Positions 18,901 to 25,697 of a stretch of 64,000 bases of DNA are shown piece by piece. The position numbers were made by a program, and so were the translations under genes. Location: assembly GCF_900106755.1 (NCBI RefSeq), contig NZ_FNNN01000003.1, positions 186,001-250,000 of the forward strand, read 5' to 3'. The stretch is from Bacteroides faecis MAJ27. GTDB taxonomy: Bacteria; Bacteroidota; Bacteroidia; Bacteroidales; Bacteroidaceae. The notes under the pieces are model-generated. The model was not told where the DNA came from and ran no database searches. It worked only from the letters and a program-made list of their open reading frames with translations. Each line of letters starts with the position of its first letter. Position 1 is the first letter of the stretch.

Positions 18901-19250
18901 TCATCCAACAACTCTGAACTTTCTTTCAAAGAAACATTCAATACGTAGTTTTCTCCTAATGACAACTGGATGCCCTTGTAAATGGCTGACTGATAGCCAA
19001 CATAGGTGATTTCGACTTTGTAAGGGCCACCCGTACGCATACCTTGCAGATTGAATTGCCCACTGACATTGGTCACTGTACCATAGCGGGTACCGGAGGG
19101 CTCGTGAATAGCAACGATCGTTGCTCCAATAATAGGTTCATCTTGTGCTGTTACTTTACCACTCATACTTGCTGTGGTAACCTGCGCACTCATCGTAGCA
19201 GTAATCAGTAACATTACGACCACTAAAAAAGACCGCATTCTCTTCAACAT
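15978..19250 (-). CDS. TonB-dependent outer-membrane receptor, Oar-like
   Basis: 1090 residues. It has a signal peptide (about residues 1-22, ending in TMSAQ), then a CarboxypepD_reg-like beta-sandwich (VTAQDEPIIGATIVA ... GQFNLQGM) and a stretch with the start-of-plug sequence LDEVVVTAP. The plug contains NNITIDGASFNNSFG and ASINAVTKSGTNSFSG. A very long 22-strand-type barrel ends in the terminal aromatic signature LGVKVTF. The order of motifs matches the Oar family (named for Myxococcus Oar), not SusC: there is no SusD neighbour and no TonB-box-linked STN domain. Members take up or export proteins or large ligands by TonB-driven gating; this ligand is unknown. Monocistronic, with its own promoter and terminator. 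Confidence 0.92.
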   Translation of the reverse strand: MLKRMRSFLVVVMLLITATMSAQVTTASMSGKVTAQDEPIIGATIVAIHEPSGTRYGTVTNVSGQFNLQGMRTGGPYKVEITYVGYQSAIYKGIQLSLGENYVLNVSLKESSELLDEVVVTAPKTIEKIGTVTNVSERQMNTLPTINRSITDFTKLSPYAGGSSSFAGRDGRYNNITIDGASFNNSFGLSSNNLPGGDSQPISLDAIDEITVNVSPYDVKYSNFTGASINAVTKSGTNSFSGTAYTYHKPRGFAGSSIDGEDILKAKEYNSHSYGVTFGGPIIKNKLFFFLNAEIENKETPGVTWLPNQDQNGTGDSGKRISRTWVGDMRTISDFVKTKYDYDPGQYENFNNFQSDNWKLMARIDWNIHQNHKLTVRFNSVSSEDDREVSAKSTIITSTNSNRYGLDAFSFGNSNYKMKNVVTSITGELNSRFSNNVQNKLLATYTHISDTREQKGSDFPFVDIYKDGKQYITLGTEVFTPNNQVINNVFSLVDNVSISLGKHELLAGVSFERQYFKNSYLRGPYGYYRYDSMDDFMQGKVPTIYGITYGYNGNDAPGSELTFGMAGVYAQDVWSLTPNFRLTYGLRLDMPIYMNSLDSNKSIEELAFVNNTHVDISKWPKTQVLFSPRVGFNWDVKGDRSVIVSGGTGIFTGLLPFVWFTNQPSNSGLYQNMVEYNTQKNPGSLPADFGFNPNYRETLQKYPSLFPSTPSEQAPDVIAYVDPKFKMPQVWRSNLNVDIQLPYDFMLSVGAMYTRDIYNVAQINMNEAEPTGVYNEQPDRIYWASKKYEYNDYTNGKNVVVKLSNGEDKGYQYSFNAILTKKYDFGFTGSIGYTYTMAKDLTANPGSAPNSAWQNNVAVNSLNDPGVSYSLFSTPHRIIANASYEINYAKCLKTTFSLFYSGYHTGRYSYTYYNDMNGDGNYSDLIYVPNSQDEMTFVDITDKSGAITYSAVDQAKDFWDFVNNDSYLKDRKGKYVERNGSLTPWINRFDFKIAQDFYATLGGRKYGIQVSLDMLNVGNMINSKWGAYQSCGLKSYDNVQLLKTASKVGEPLTYQINANSREAFKERSSWQYTNTIGSAWSMQLGVKVTF

Positions 19251-19300
19251 AATGTAATTTATTAGTTAATACTAATTGTTTGTTTCATTGAAACTGTGCA

Positions 19301-19308
19301 CAAAGATA
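19301..19308 (-). promoter_or_regulatory. -7 box for the TonB receptor gene
   Basis: Minus-strand TATCTTTG, an exact TAnnTTTG match, about 50 bases before the ATG at 19,250. A convincing TTTG -33 element is not seen. The leader would be about 40 bases. Confidence 0.6.
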
Positions 19309-19390
19309 ATTAATATTATTTAGACTTAGATGACAATTATGCTACATTCTTTTAAGAGAGATAAACATTTTATTGCTTTCGAAAACAATA

Positions 19391-19417
19391 AAGGCCCTGC
19401 AATGCTTGCAGAGCCTT
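19391..19417 (-). terminator. Terminator of ettA
   Basis: A 12-bp inverted repeat (19,391-19,402 with 19,406-19,417, one C-A mismatch, 3-base loop). On the minus strand it is followed by TATTGTTTTC. It lies 50 bases beyond the ettA stop. Confidence 0.75.
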
Positions 19418-19466
19418 TCATTTTCGTATATTAAGCGAGATTTAACTTGTAATCTGTCAGCAAATA

Positions 19467-21155
19467 CTAGTCAGTCATTAAGTTTCTGTAACGAACACGC
19501 TTCGGCTCTTCATTGCCCAGACGTTTCAGTTTATTCTCTTCATACTCTGAATAAGAACCCTCAAAGTAGAATACATTTGAATCTCCTTCGAAAGCTAAAA
19601 TATGCGTACAGATACGGTCGAGGAACCAACGGTCGTGAGAGATGACTACCGCACAACCGGCAAAGTCTTCCAAACCTTCCTCCAAAGCACGAAGGGTGTT
19701 CACGTCAATATCATTGGTCGGCTCATCGAGCAATAACACGTTACCTTCTTCTTTCAGAGCGATTGCCAAGTGCAGGCGGTTTCTTTCACCACCGGAAAGA
19801 ACACCACAAAGTTTTTCCTGATCGGCACCGGCAAAGTTGAAACGGGACAGGTACGCACGTGCATTGATATCACGTCCGCCCATACGGATCAAATCGTTAC
19901 CACCGGAGATTACCTGATAGACGCTCTTGTTCGGGTCAATGTCTTTATGTTGCTGGTCTACATAGGATACCTTTACGGTCTCTCCTACTTCAAACTCGCC
20001 TTTATCCACCGTTTCCAATCCCATAATCAGACGGAAAAGGGTTGTTTTTCCCGCACCGTTAGGACCGATAACGCCAACAATACCATTAGGAGGAAGCATA
20101 AAGTTCAGATCGTCAAACAGCAGTTTGTCACCGTATGCCTTCGCTACGTGTTTGGCCTCGATCACCTTATTACCCAGACGGGGACCGTTCGGAATAAAGA
20201 TTTCCAGTTTCTCTTCTTTTTCCTTCAAGTCTTCGTTCAGCAACTTGTCGTATGAATTAAGACGGGCTTTTCCTTTAGCCTGACGAGCTTTCGGAGCCAT
20301 GCGCACCCATTCCAACTCACGTTCCAGTGTTTTGCGGCGCTTGCTGGCAGTCTTTTCTTCCATCTCCATCCGCTTGGTCTTCTGTTCCAGCCACGACGAA
20401 TAGTTTCCTTTCCATGGAATACCTTCACCACGGTCAAGTTCGAGAATCCATCCGGCAACGTGATCCAGGAAGTAACGGTCGTGGGTTACAGCGATTACTG
20501 TACCTTCGTATTGCTGGAGATGCTGTTCCAGCCAGTCGATAGATTCAGCATCCAAATGGTTGGTAGGCTCATCAAGCAACAGTATGTCCGGTTTCTGCAA
20601 TAGCAAACGGCAAAGGGCAACACGACGGCGTTCACCTCCGGAAAGATTTTCCACCGGCTGATCTTCGGGCGGACAACGGAGTGCATCCATAGCACGTTCC
20701 AGTTTGCTGTCCAGATTCCACGCATCGGTTGCATCGATAATATCCTGCAGCTCTCCCTGACGGGCGAAAAGAATATCCATCTTGTCCTGATCTTCATAAT
20801 ATTCAGGCAAACCGAATTTCTGATTGATTTCTTCGTATTCTGCCAGTGCGTCAACAATTGGTTGCACACCTTCCATTACTACTTCTTTTACGGTCTTTGT
20901 GTTGTCCAGATAAGGTTCCTGTGCCAGATAGCCCACAGAATATCCCGGAGAGAAGACTACTTCCCCCTGATAGGATTTCTCCAAACCTGCGATAATCTTC
21001 AATAAGGTAGATTTACCGGAACCATTCAGACCAATAATACCAATCTTCGCTCCATAGAAGAACGACAGGTAAATGTCTTTCAGTACATTTTTATTTGGTT
21101 GGAAAGCTTTGCTCACTCCCACCATTGAGAAGATGATTTTTTTATCGTCAGCCAT
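19467..21155 (-). CDS. ettA: ABC-F ATPase EttA (energy-dependent translational throttle)
   Basis: 562 residues, close to the length of EttA. It has two soluble ABC domains and no membrane segments. The first has Walker A GLNGSGKST, signature LSGGERRRVALC and Walker B ILLLDEPTNHLD; the second has GPNGAGKTT, LSGGERNRLHLA and VLLLDEPTNDID. Between them is a basic linker (around residues 245-300) of the P-site tRNA-interaction type, and an arm segment lies within domain one. EttA binds the ribosomal E site and gates entry into elongation according to the ADP/ATP ratio. Other ABC-F members give antibiotic resistance, but the N-terminal motif set and absence of a long C-terminal extension favour EttA. 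Own promoter and terminator. Confidence 0.93.
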   Translation of the reverse strand: MADDKKIIFSMVGVSKAFQPNKNVLKDIYLSFFYGAKIGIIGLNGSGKSTLLKIIAGLEKSYQGEVVFSPGYSVGYLAQEPYLDNTKTVKEVVMEGVQPIVDALAEYEEINQKFGLPEYYEDQDKMDILFARQGELQDIIDATDAWNLDSKLERAMDALRCPPEDQPVENLSGGERRRVALCRLLLQKPDILLLDEPTNHLDAESIDWLEQHLQQYEGTVIAVTHDRYFLDHVAGWILELDRGEGIPWKGNYSSWLEQKTKRMEMEEKTASKRRKTLERELEWVRMAPKARQAKGKARLNSYDKLLNEDLKEKEEKLEIFIPNGPRLGNKVIEAKHVAKAYGDKLLFDDLNFMLPPNGIVGVIGPNGAGKTTLFRLIMGLETVDKGEFEVGETVKVSYVDQQHKDIDPNKSVYQVISGGNDLIRMGGRDINARAYLSRFNFAGADQEKLCGVLSGGERNRLHLAIALKEEGNVLLLDEPTNDIDVNTLRALEEGLEDFAGCAVVISHDRWFLDRICTHILAFEGDSNVFYFEGSYSEYEENKLKRLGNEEPKRVRYRNLMTD

Positions 21156-21187
21156 ATATTAATGATTGTATATTGTTGATAATGGCA

Positions 21188-21195
21188 CAAAGATA
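21188..21195 (-). promoter_or_regulatory. -7 box for ettA
   Basis: Minus-strand TATCTTTG, 33 bases before the ATG at 21,155. Together with the tRNA promoter it forms a divergent promoter region of fewer than 60 bases. Confidence 0.65.
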
Positions 21196-21214
21196 AGAAA
21201 AATGTTTGAAATGC

Positions 21215-21245
21215 TTTGGAGTTCTAAAAAAATGTTCTACCTTTG
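21215..21245 (+). promoter_or_regulatory. Promoter of tRNA-Lys (-33 and -7 elements)
   Basis: TTTG at 21,215-21,218 and TACCTTTG at 21,238-21,245, separated by 19 bases. Both elements and the spacing fit the Bacteroides primary-sigma consensus. The predicted transcript would start about 25 bases before the tRNA. Confidence 0.75.
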
Positions 21246-21277
21246 CACCCGCAATTCGAAAGAAAGCACAAAGGATT

Positions 21278-21350
21278 GATTCGCTAGCTCAGCAGGTAGA
21301 GCACAACACTTTTAATGTTGGGGTCCTGGGTTCGAGCCCCAGGCGGATCA
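21278..21350 (+). tRNA. tRNA-Lys (UUU anticodon)
   Basis: A complete 73-base cloverleaf. Acceptor arms GATTCGC and GCGGATC pair over seven positions with one G-T; the D arm is GCTC/GAGC, the anticodon loop CTTTTAA gives anticodon TTT, and the T arm is CTGGG-TTCGAGC-CCCAG. Discriminator base is A and the CCA end is not encoded. It has its own promoter and terminator and stands alone. Confidence 0.97.
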
Positions 21351-21354
21351 CTAA

Positions 21355-21407
21355 AAAAGAAGAAAAGTCTCTGATAATCAATGGTTATTGGAGACTTTTC
21401 TTCTTTT
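21355..21407 (+). terminator. Terminator after tRNA-Lys
   Basis: A 17-bp perfect inverted repeat (21,355-21,371 and 21,391-21,407) with GTCTC/GAGAC at the apex and A/T-rich bases at the foot, ending in a run of T. It begins five bases after the tRNA. Confidence 0.85.
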
Positions 21408-21565
21408 ATTCGTATATACGGATAAGAGATATTAATGCTGATCGCTACTCCTCCGATGATGAAAATATTCTCCACCCCCAGCCTATCGGCAATAAAACCG
21501 GTTAGCAGCAGACCGATGACAGAAGGGAACTGACTGATACTTCCATACAAAGGAAAGATACAACT
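21408..21565 (-). pseudogene. Relic of an MFS transporter C-terminus
   Basis: An open stretch on the minus strand, with no proper start codon, reads FPLYGSISQFPSVIGLLL, then TGFIADRLGVENIFIIGG. This is the pattern of a late membrane helix pair of a major-facilitator transporter (G-x3-P-x-x-G and G-x-x-A-D-R-x-G). It is closed upstream by an in-frame TAA and runs downstream into the tRNA terminator. Only about 50 residues remain of a normal length near 400, so it is a decayed fragment. No other part of the transporter is recognisable nearby. Confidence 0.55.
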
Positions 21566-21641
21566 TTAGGAAATAGCAGAAATGAACATTTGTTAATAAA
21601 AAGATGCCTATTCCGGACAACTGCTTACCGGAAAAATAGCT

Positions 21642-21649
21642 TATTTTTG
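21642..21649 (+). promoter_or_regulatory. -7 box for the AraC/GyrI operon
   Basis: TATTTTTG fits TAnnTTTG and lies 23 bases before the ATG at 21,672, leaving a leader of only about 15 bases. No good -33 element. Confidence 0.5.
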
Positions 21650-21671
21650 CAAGCAAAGCAAGAATAGACAA

Positions 21672-22805
21672 ATGGTTGAATCCGAAATAAATAAAAGATA
21701 TTGCCAAAGTTGCGGAATGCCGCTTCGCTTTGATGTGGAAGAATATCTAGGTACTAACTCTGACGGTTCGAGAAGTGATGAGTTTTGCTATTATTGCCTG
21801 AAGGAGGGAAAATACATTGTCGACATATCCATGTGGGAAATGATCGATATCTGGATAAAATATACAGATAAATATAATGAATATGCAGATACGGACTATT
21901 CTCCGGAAGAACTGAGGAATATACTGAATAAACGGCTTCCTACACTGAACAGATGGCGGCAAAAGGTGGAAACAAGCTATCTGCATCACAAGATGATTCA
22001 GAACATAATAGTGTACATCAACTGTCATCTGACGGAGATATTGGATACTGATACACTGAGTTCAATGAGCGGGCTGTCCAAATACCATTTCAGAAGAGTG
22101 TTCCTTGCCGCTACCGGAGAAAATATCGGCAGCTATATACAGCGTTTGCGCATTGAACATGTTGCACATTTGCTGATCTCAACAGACTATACACTGAAAC
22201 AAATAATAGAGCAGACAAGTTATCAGACTAAATCCAGCATTGCTAAAGCTTTTAAGAAACATTTTGGTATATCAACTTCCCAATACAGAGAAAAGCATAA
22301 ACCGAACAGTAAAAATCCGGCAACGGATATCGAGCCGGAAATAAAAGTGATCAGCCCGATGAAGATATTCTGCATTGAAGTAGGAGAAGCGTATAAAAAC
22401 AAAATAAAATACCAATTGCTATGGAATAAACTACGGCATTACGCCAGACAGTATGAAGCCGATCAGCGGTATGACAAGTTTATCAGCCTTAGTATGGACG
22501 ATCCGTCAATCACACCTACAGATAAGTGCAGATTCTATCTGGGTATTACCATTCGCGATGATTCAAAAGTGAAAACGATGCCGGGGATCATGCAGATACC
22601 CGGTGGACGGTATGCCATATTCAGGCATAAGGGAAGCTATTCTTCTTTATACAAAGCGTACAGGATGATTTATGAGGAATGGTTCCCGAAAAGTAAATAC
22701 CATCCTCAAAGTACATCCAGCTTTGAGGTATATATGAATCGTCCGTCTACTACAGAAACATCGGAGTTGCTAACAGACATATATATACCGGTCATACGGA
22801 AGTAA
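21672..22805 (+). CDS. AraC-type regulator with zinc ribbon and GyrI-like effector domain
   Basis: 377 residues in three parts. Residues 10-50 are a putative zinc ribbon with two Cys pairs (YCQSCGMPL and FCYYCLKEGKY). Residues about 110-215 are two AraC-type helix-turn-helix motifs (DTLSSMSGLSKYHFRRVF and LKQIIEQTSYQTKSSIAKAF). Residues 225-377 are a GyrI-like ligand-binding domain (GGRYAIFRHKGSYSSLYKAY). AraC proteins with GyrI domains (Rob, BmrR relatives) sense small hydrophobic or cationic compounds and switch on efflux or detoxification genes. The next gene is a free GyrI-like protein 21 bases away, so the pair is an operon. The MFS relic upstream may be what is left of a former target. 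Confidence 0.88.
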   Translation: MVESEINKRYCQSCGMPLRFDVEEYLGTNSDGSRSDEFCYYCLKEGKYIVDISMWEMIDIWIKYTDKYNEYADTDYSPEELRNILNKRLPTLNRWRQKVETSYLHHKMIQNIIVYINCHLTEILDTDTLSSMSGLSKYHFRRVFLAATGENIGSYIQRLRIEHVAHLLISTDYTLKQIIEQTSYQTKSSIAKAFKKHFGISTSQYREKHKPNSKNPATDIEPEIKVISPMKIFCIEVGEAYKNKIKYQLLWNKLRHYARQYEADQRYDKFISLSMDDPSITPTDKCRFYLGITIRDDSKVKTMPGIMQIPGGRYAIFRHKGSYSSLYKAYRMIYEEWFPKSKYHPQSTSSFEVYMNRPSTTETSELLTDIYIPVIRK

Positions 22806-22826
22806 TCATCATTAAAAACAGAATCT

Positions 22827-23297
22827 ATGGCAAAGATATCAGAAATCATGCTTTTACAGCAACCGGAGCAGCCTGCTCTGGCTATCGAAGTGCAAACCGA
22901 CATGAAAGGAATGCCACAAGCTATCGGAGAGAACTTTGTAAGAATCGACACTTTATTCAAGGAGCAAGGGGAAGTGACCACCAATATTCCCTTTGTCGGG
23001 TACCCCGACTTTGAAAGCCTGACCGAAGAACATGTAAGAATGATTATCGGATTGAAATCGTCGAGAACTCTACAAGGGACCGGAAACATAAAGTCTGTCA
23101 TCATCCCCGCCAGAAGAATAGTCTCATGCTTGCACAGAGGAAACTACAATGAATTGGCACAACTGTATAACGAGATGGCCGAATGGATAAAGACAAATGG
23201 ATATAAGGCTTCCGGAACATCAATAGAATATTATTACAGTAATCCGGATGTGCCCGAAGAAGAACATGTCACAAGAGTTGAAATGCCTTTGCTATAA
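22827..23297 (+). CDS. Stand-alone GyrI-like small-molecule-binding protein
   Basis: 156 residues. The conserved GyrI/SOUL-like core appears as GEVTTNIPFVGYP near the middle, IVSCLHRGNYNELAQLYNEM for the aromatic ligand pocket, and SIEYYYSNPDVPEEEHVTRV with the terminal strand EMPL. No DNA-binding part. Cytoplasmic. Free GyrI-like proteins sequester or hydrolyse small molecules; here it probably shares a ligand with the regulator encoded just upstream. Role by context only. Confidence 0.82.
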   Translation: MAKISEIMLLQQPEQPALAIEVQTDMKGMPQAIGENFVRIDTLFKEQGEVTTNIPFVGYPDFESLTEEHVRMIIGLKSSRTLQGTGNIKSVIIPARRIVSCLHRGNYNELAQLYNEMAEWIKTNGYKASGTSIEYYYSNPDVPEEEHVTRVEMPLL

Positions 23298-23362
23298 AAA
23301 ACAGGAGACATGCCTACAATTGCTGAAACGACATAATTACGCTGTGACAAAAGCCAGCCGTG

Positions 23363-24133
23363 TTAAAAGCCAATGGATATGCGGCCTGACGTTTCCATCT
23401 TCCATTCCTTTGAATTCTTGTCATACTGATATTCAGCACCGACACTTACTTCCGTATTCTTTTTCACATCGACCGATATGGAGGCTCCCATCCCCGTATG
23501 TGGAAATATCGGATTATAAGCCGGAGGAGGCGTATTGCCCCAGATAAAGTACTGTCCCCAGACATTTAGACGGACATTTCTGGCCAAAGTATATTGCATC
23601 CTCGTATACATTCCTGCTATATCTTGCCTCGCTATAGGCAAAACCAAGTAGTATTGCCGGCTATAGGCACCTCCTGCCTCAACGAAAAATCTTTGGGAAG
23701 GTACCCAGCGCACTCCGGCATTGACTGCCATATATTGTCCTAATCCCAAATAAGTTTTCTGTTCCGCACTCCCAATAAAAGAAAGTCGCCCATTCATCGG
23801 ATACCACCGGAAGTTATAAAAATCCGTCAATGTCGGATTACTTTCCAGCAATGCAGGAAAATCATAAAAATAAGGAGATAAGCCCGATGCAGGGTTTGAG
23901 GGTGTCAAGCCGTATGACTGCGTGGACTTATCATCTGCTGCTTTCTTTTTGACCTCCATATCCGGCAACTTCGGTTCTATGTCTTTTGTTTCAAGCAATA
24001 AACGTCCGCTTACTTCCGTAGAACTATTTTTCTTTTGCACGTCTACTTTATTCTCCTTTTCTACAGTTTGGGAAAAGGCAGCAGTAACACATACAGAAGT
24101 TACAAAAACGAAAACAACAATTGTTCTGACCAT
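23363..24133 (-). CDS. Outer-membrane beta-barrel protein of unknown function
   Basis: 256 residues with a signal peptide (residues 1-22, ending TAAFSQ). About 70 polar, low-complexity residues rich in Lys, Glu and Ser follow, then a small barrel: alternating hydrophobic strands such as YMAVNAGVRWVPSQ, FFVEAGGAYSRQYYLV and RNVRLNVWGQYFIWG, finishing with the aromatic-terminated GRISIGF. Around eight strands would fit. I do not recognise a named family. No operon partner: the next minus-strand gene ends 80 bases upstream of its start. The barrel is inference from the strand pattern and terminal Phe. Confidence 0.75.
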   Translation of the reverse strand: MVRTIVVFVFVTSVCVTAAFSQTVEKENKVDVQKKNSSTEVSGRLLLETKDIEPKLPDMEVKKKAADDKSTQSYGLTPSNPASGLSPYFYDFPALLESNPTLTDFYNFRWYPMNGRLSFIGSAEQKTYLGLGQYMAVNAGVRWVPSQRFFVEAGGAYSRQYYLVLPIARQDIAGMYTRMQYTLARNVRLNVWGQYFIWGNTPPPAYNPIFPHTGMGASISVDVKKNTEVSVGAEYQYDKNSKEWKMETSGRISIGF

Positions 24134-24213
24134 TATATTCTCCTTTCCTATATCAAGGCTATATTATTAATACAATTATCCGGTCAAAAGCTCAATAGTC
24201 AATAACATCTTTT

Positions 24214-25605
24214 TTATTTTAAAGAGATGATAGATCGACGGACAGTTTCTGCCATTACTTTGGCTCCCTTTTCATTCGGATGAATGCGGTCCGGAAAAAG
24301 TTCGGGCATTCCGTCCATAGCAGTATGGAGGTCTATGACAGACAGGTTGTTTTTCCTGGCAAGTTTCCTTATCATCGGGATGATCTCTTTGGAGATAATA
24401 TCATCGTTGATACCGTCACCTGTCAGATAGGCTTTGGAAGGATAGCAGAGATAAATCTTCGGTTGTGCCGGAAGGGCTTTGAAGGCATCAATCATTGTCT
24501 GCGCATCTTTCATAAAGTCGGCTTTGTATTTCCAGTTGAATGATTTACTGTCGTTTGTCCCGAGTTTGATAACAACGATATTAGGATTGAAAGCTAATGC
24601 ATTCTTGTAGGCAAGTTCATTCATATACGGATGATCTCCTTTGTTCAACATAGTGCGGGCACTTACTCCGAAGTTTTTCACCCAGTAACCATCGCCCAGC
24701 ATACGAGACAATACGGAAGGATAACTATCGCGGCTGCGATTCTTTATTCCTGCTCCGAACGTAATGCTGTTGCCGATGCAAGCTACACGTACGGCATCTT
24801 TGCGGGGAGCTTTGAAGCTACGCAACCAAGAGGTCAGTTCGTTCTGCATTTCACTCTTGTAGAGGAAGTCTTCACGGATTCCCCAACCATGTCCGCCTGT
24901 GGGATAAATGTGGAGAACGGAGGGAACGCCTTTCTTATTCAGAGCCAGATAATAGTTGACTCCATTGGCAGGAGGAACGACTTTATCATCATCACTATAA
25001 ACAATGAACGCACGGGGAGTTTCCTTTGTCACCTGCTTCTCGTTAGAGAATTCTTTTTCCAGTTCTTCAGAAGCATCTTTGCCCAACAGATTGTCATGAG
25101 AGCCCATGTGGGTAAAAGATTTATCCATCGTAATCACCGGATAGAAGAGAATCTGGAAATTAGGACGAAGCTCTTTAGGCGCATGTGTAGCGATTGTCGA
25201 AGCCAGATGACCTCCGGCGGAAGATCCCATGATACCAATATCATTCGGATTCAGATTCCATACGTCAGCACTGTCGCGTACCATTTTCATGGCGACTTCG
25301 GCATCAGAGATCGGGAGAGTGCGGTCCCCTTTCGGCATCCGGTATTTAAGAACGATCAATGCAATTCCTTGTTTGTTGAAATATGGTGCCCAGTCATACC
25401 CTTCATGATTGACCGCCAAGCCGGAGTATCCCCCACCCGGGCAAGCTACCACCGCACGCCCAGTTGCCAATTCCGGTGCCGGAAGAAAAACACGAAGAGA
25501 AGGTTGTTCAATATCAAATGGTTTTGGCGCACTTTGTGCCGAGGCTTGCAGACCTGCTAACAACAGGACGAGCAATACCCAAAAAGAAGAGATTTTTTGT
25601 TTCAT
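24214..25605 (-). CDS. Two-domain esterase: alpha/beta hydrolase fused to SGNH hydrolase
   Basis: 463 residues, secreted (signal peptide about residues 1-23, QASAQ). Residues 40-270 are an alpha/beta-hydrolase of the acetyl-esterase type: oxyanion loop CPGGGYSGLA, nucleophile Ser in GSSAGGH, Asp in YSDDDKVVP and His in TGGHGWG. Residues 275-463 are an SGNH/GDSL esterase: block I CIGNSITFGAG, block III KLGTNDSK and block V DRIHPNEKG with the Asp-His pair. Both active sites look intact. Such pairs remove acetyl groups from plant or host glycans in the periplasm. No glycoside hydrolase or SusCD genes lie beside it, so the target glycan is unknown. Confidence 0.88.
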   Translation of the reverse strand: MKQKISSFWVLLVLLLAGLQASAQSAPKPFDIEQPSLRVFLPAPELATGRAVVACPGGGYSGLAVNHEGYDWAPYFNKQGIALIVLKYRMPKGDRTLPISDAEVAMKMVRDSADVWNLNPNDIGIMGSSAGGHLASTIATHAPKELRPNFQILFYPVITMDKSFTHMGSHDNLLGKDASEELEKEFSNEKQVTKETPRAFIVYSDDDKVVPPANGVNYYLALNKKGVPSVLHIYPTGGHGWGIREDFLYKSEMQNELTSWLRSFKAPRKDAVRVACIGNSITFGAGIKNRSRDSYPSVLSRMLGDGYWVKNFGVSARTMLNKGDHPYMNELAYKNALAFNPNIVVIKLGTNDSKSFNWKYKADFMKDAQTMIDAFKALPAQPKIYLCYPSKAYLTGDGINDDIISKEIIPMIRKLARKNNLSVIDLHTAMDGMPELFPDRIHPNEKGAKVMAETVRRSIISLK

Positions 25606-25662
25606 AGTATCTGTATACTTTGATTAATGAATATTTTGATGTGCGAAGATAGTAATTTTATG

Positions 25663-25670
25663 TATCTTTG
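25663..25670 (+). promoter_or_regulatory. -7 box for the MATE gene
   Basis: TATCTTTG, 28 bases before the ATG at 25,698. The TTTG at 25,635-25,638 is 24 bases upstream, a little far for a -33 element. A longer reading frame that starts with TTG inside this box is therefore rejected as the start. Confidence 0.6.
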
Positions 25671-25697
25671 CGCCTCCTTTTAAATAGAAAAAGTAAT

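Noticed and set aside
15978-19250. SusC of a polysaccharide-utilisation locus
   Set aside because: No SusD partner or glycoside hydrolase adjoins it, and the motif order (carboxypeptidase-like domain then an Oar-type plug) fits the Oar group.
21278-21565. tRNA-Lys as an integration site of a mobile element
   Set aside because: No second copy of the tRNA 3' end, no integrase and no mobility genes nearby; only a short transporter relic.
24631-25560. 309-residue open frame opposite the two-domain esterase
   Set aside because: Antisense shadow of a gene with two intact active sites; no start context.
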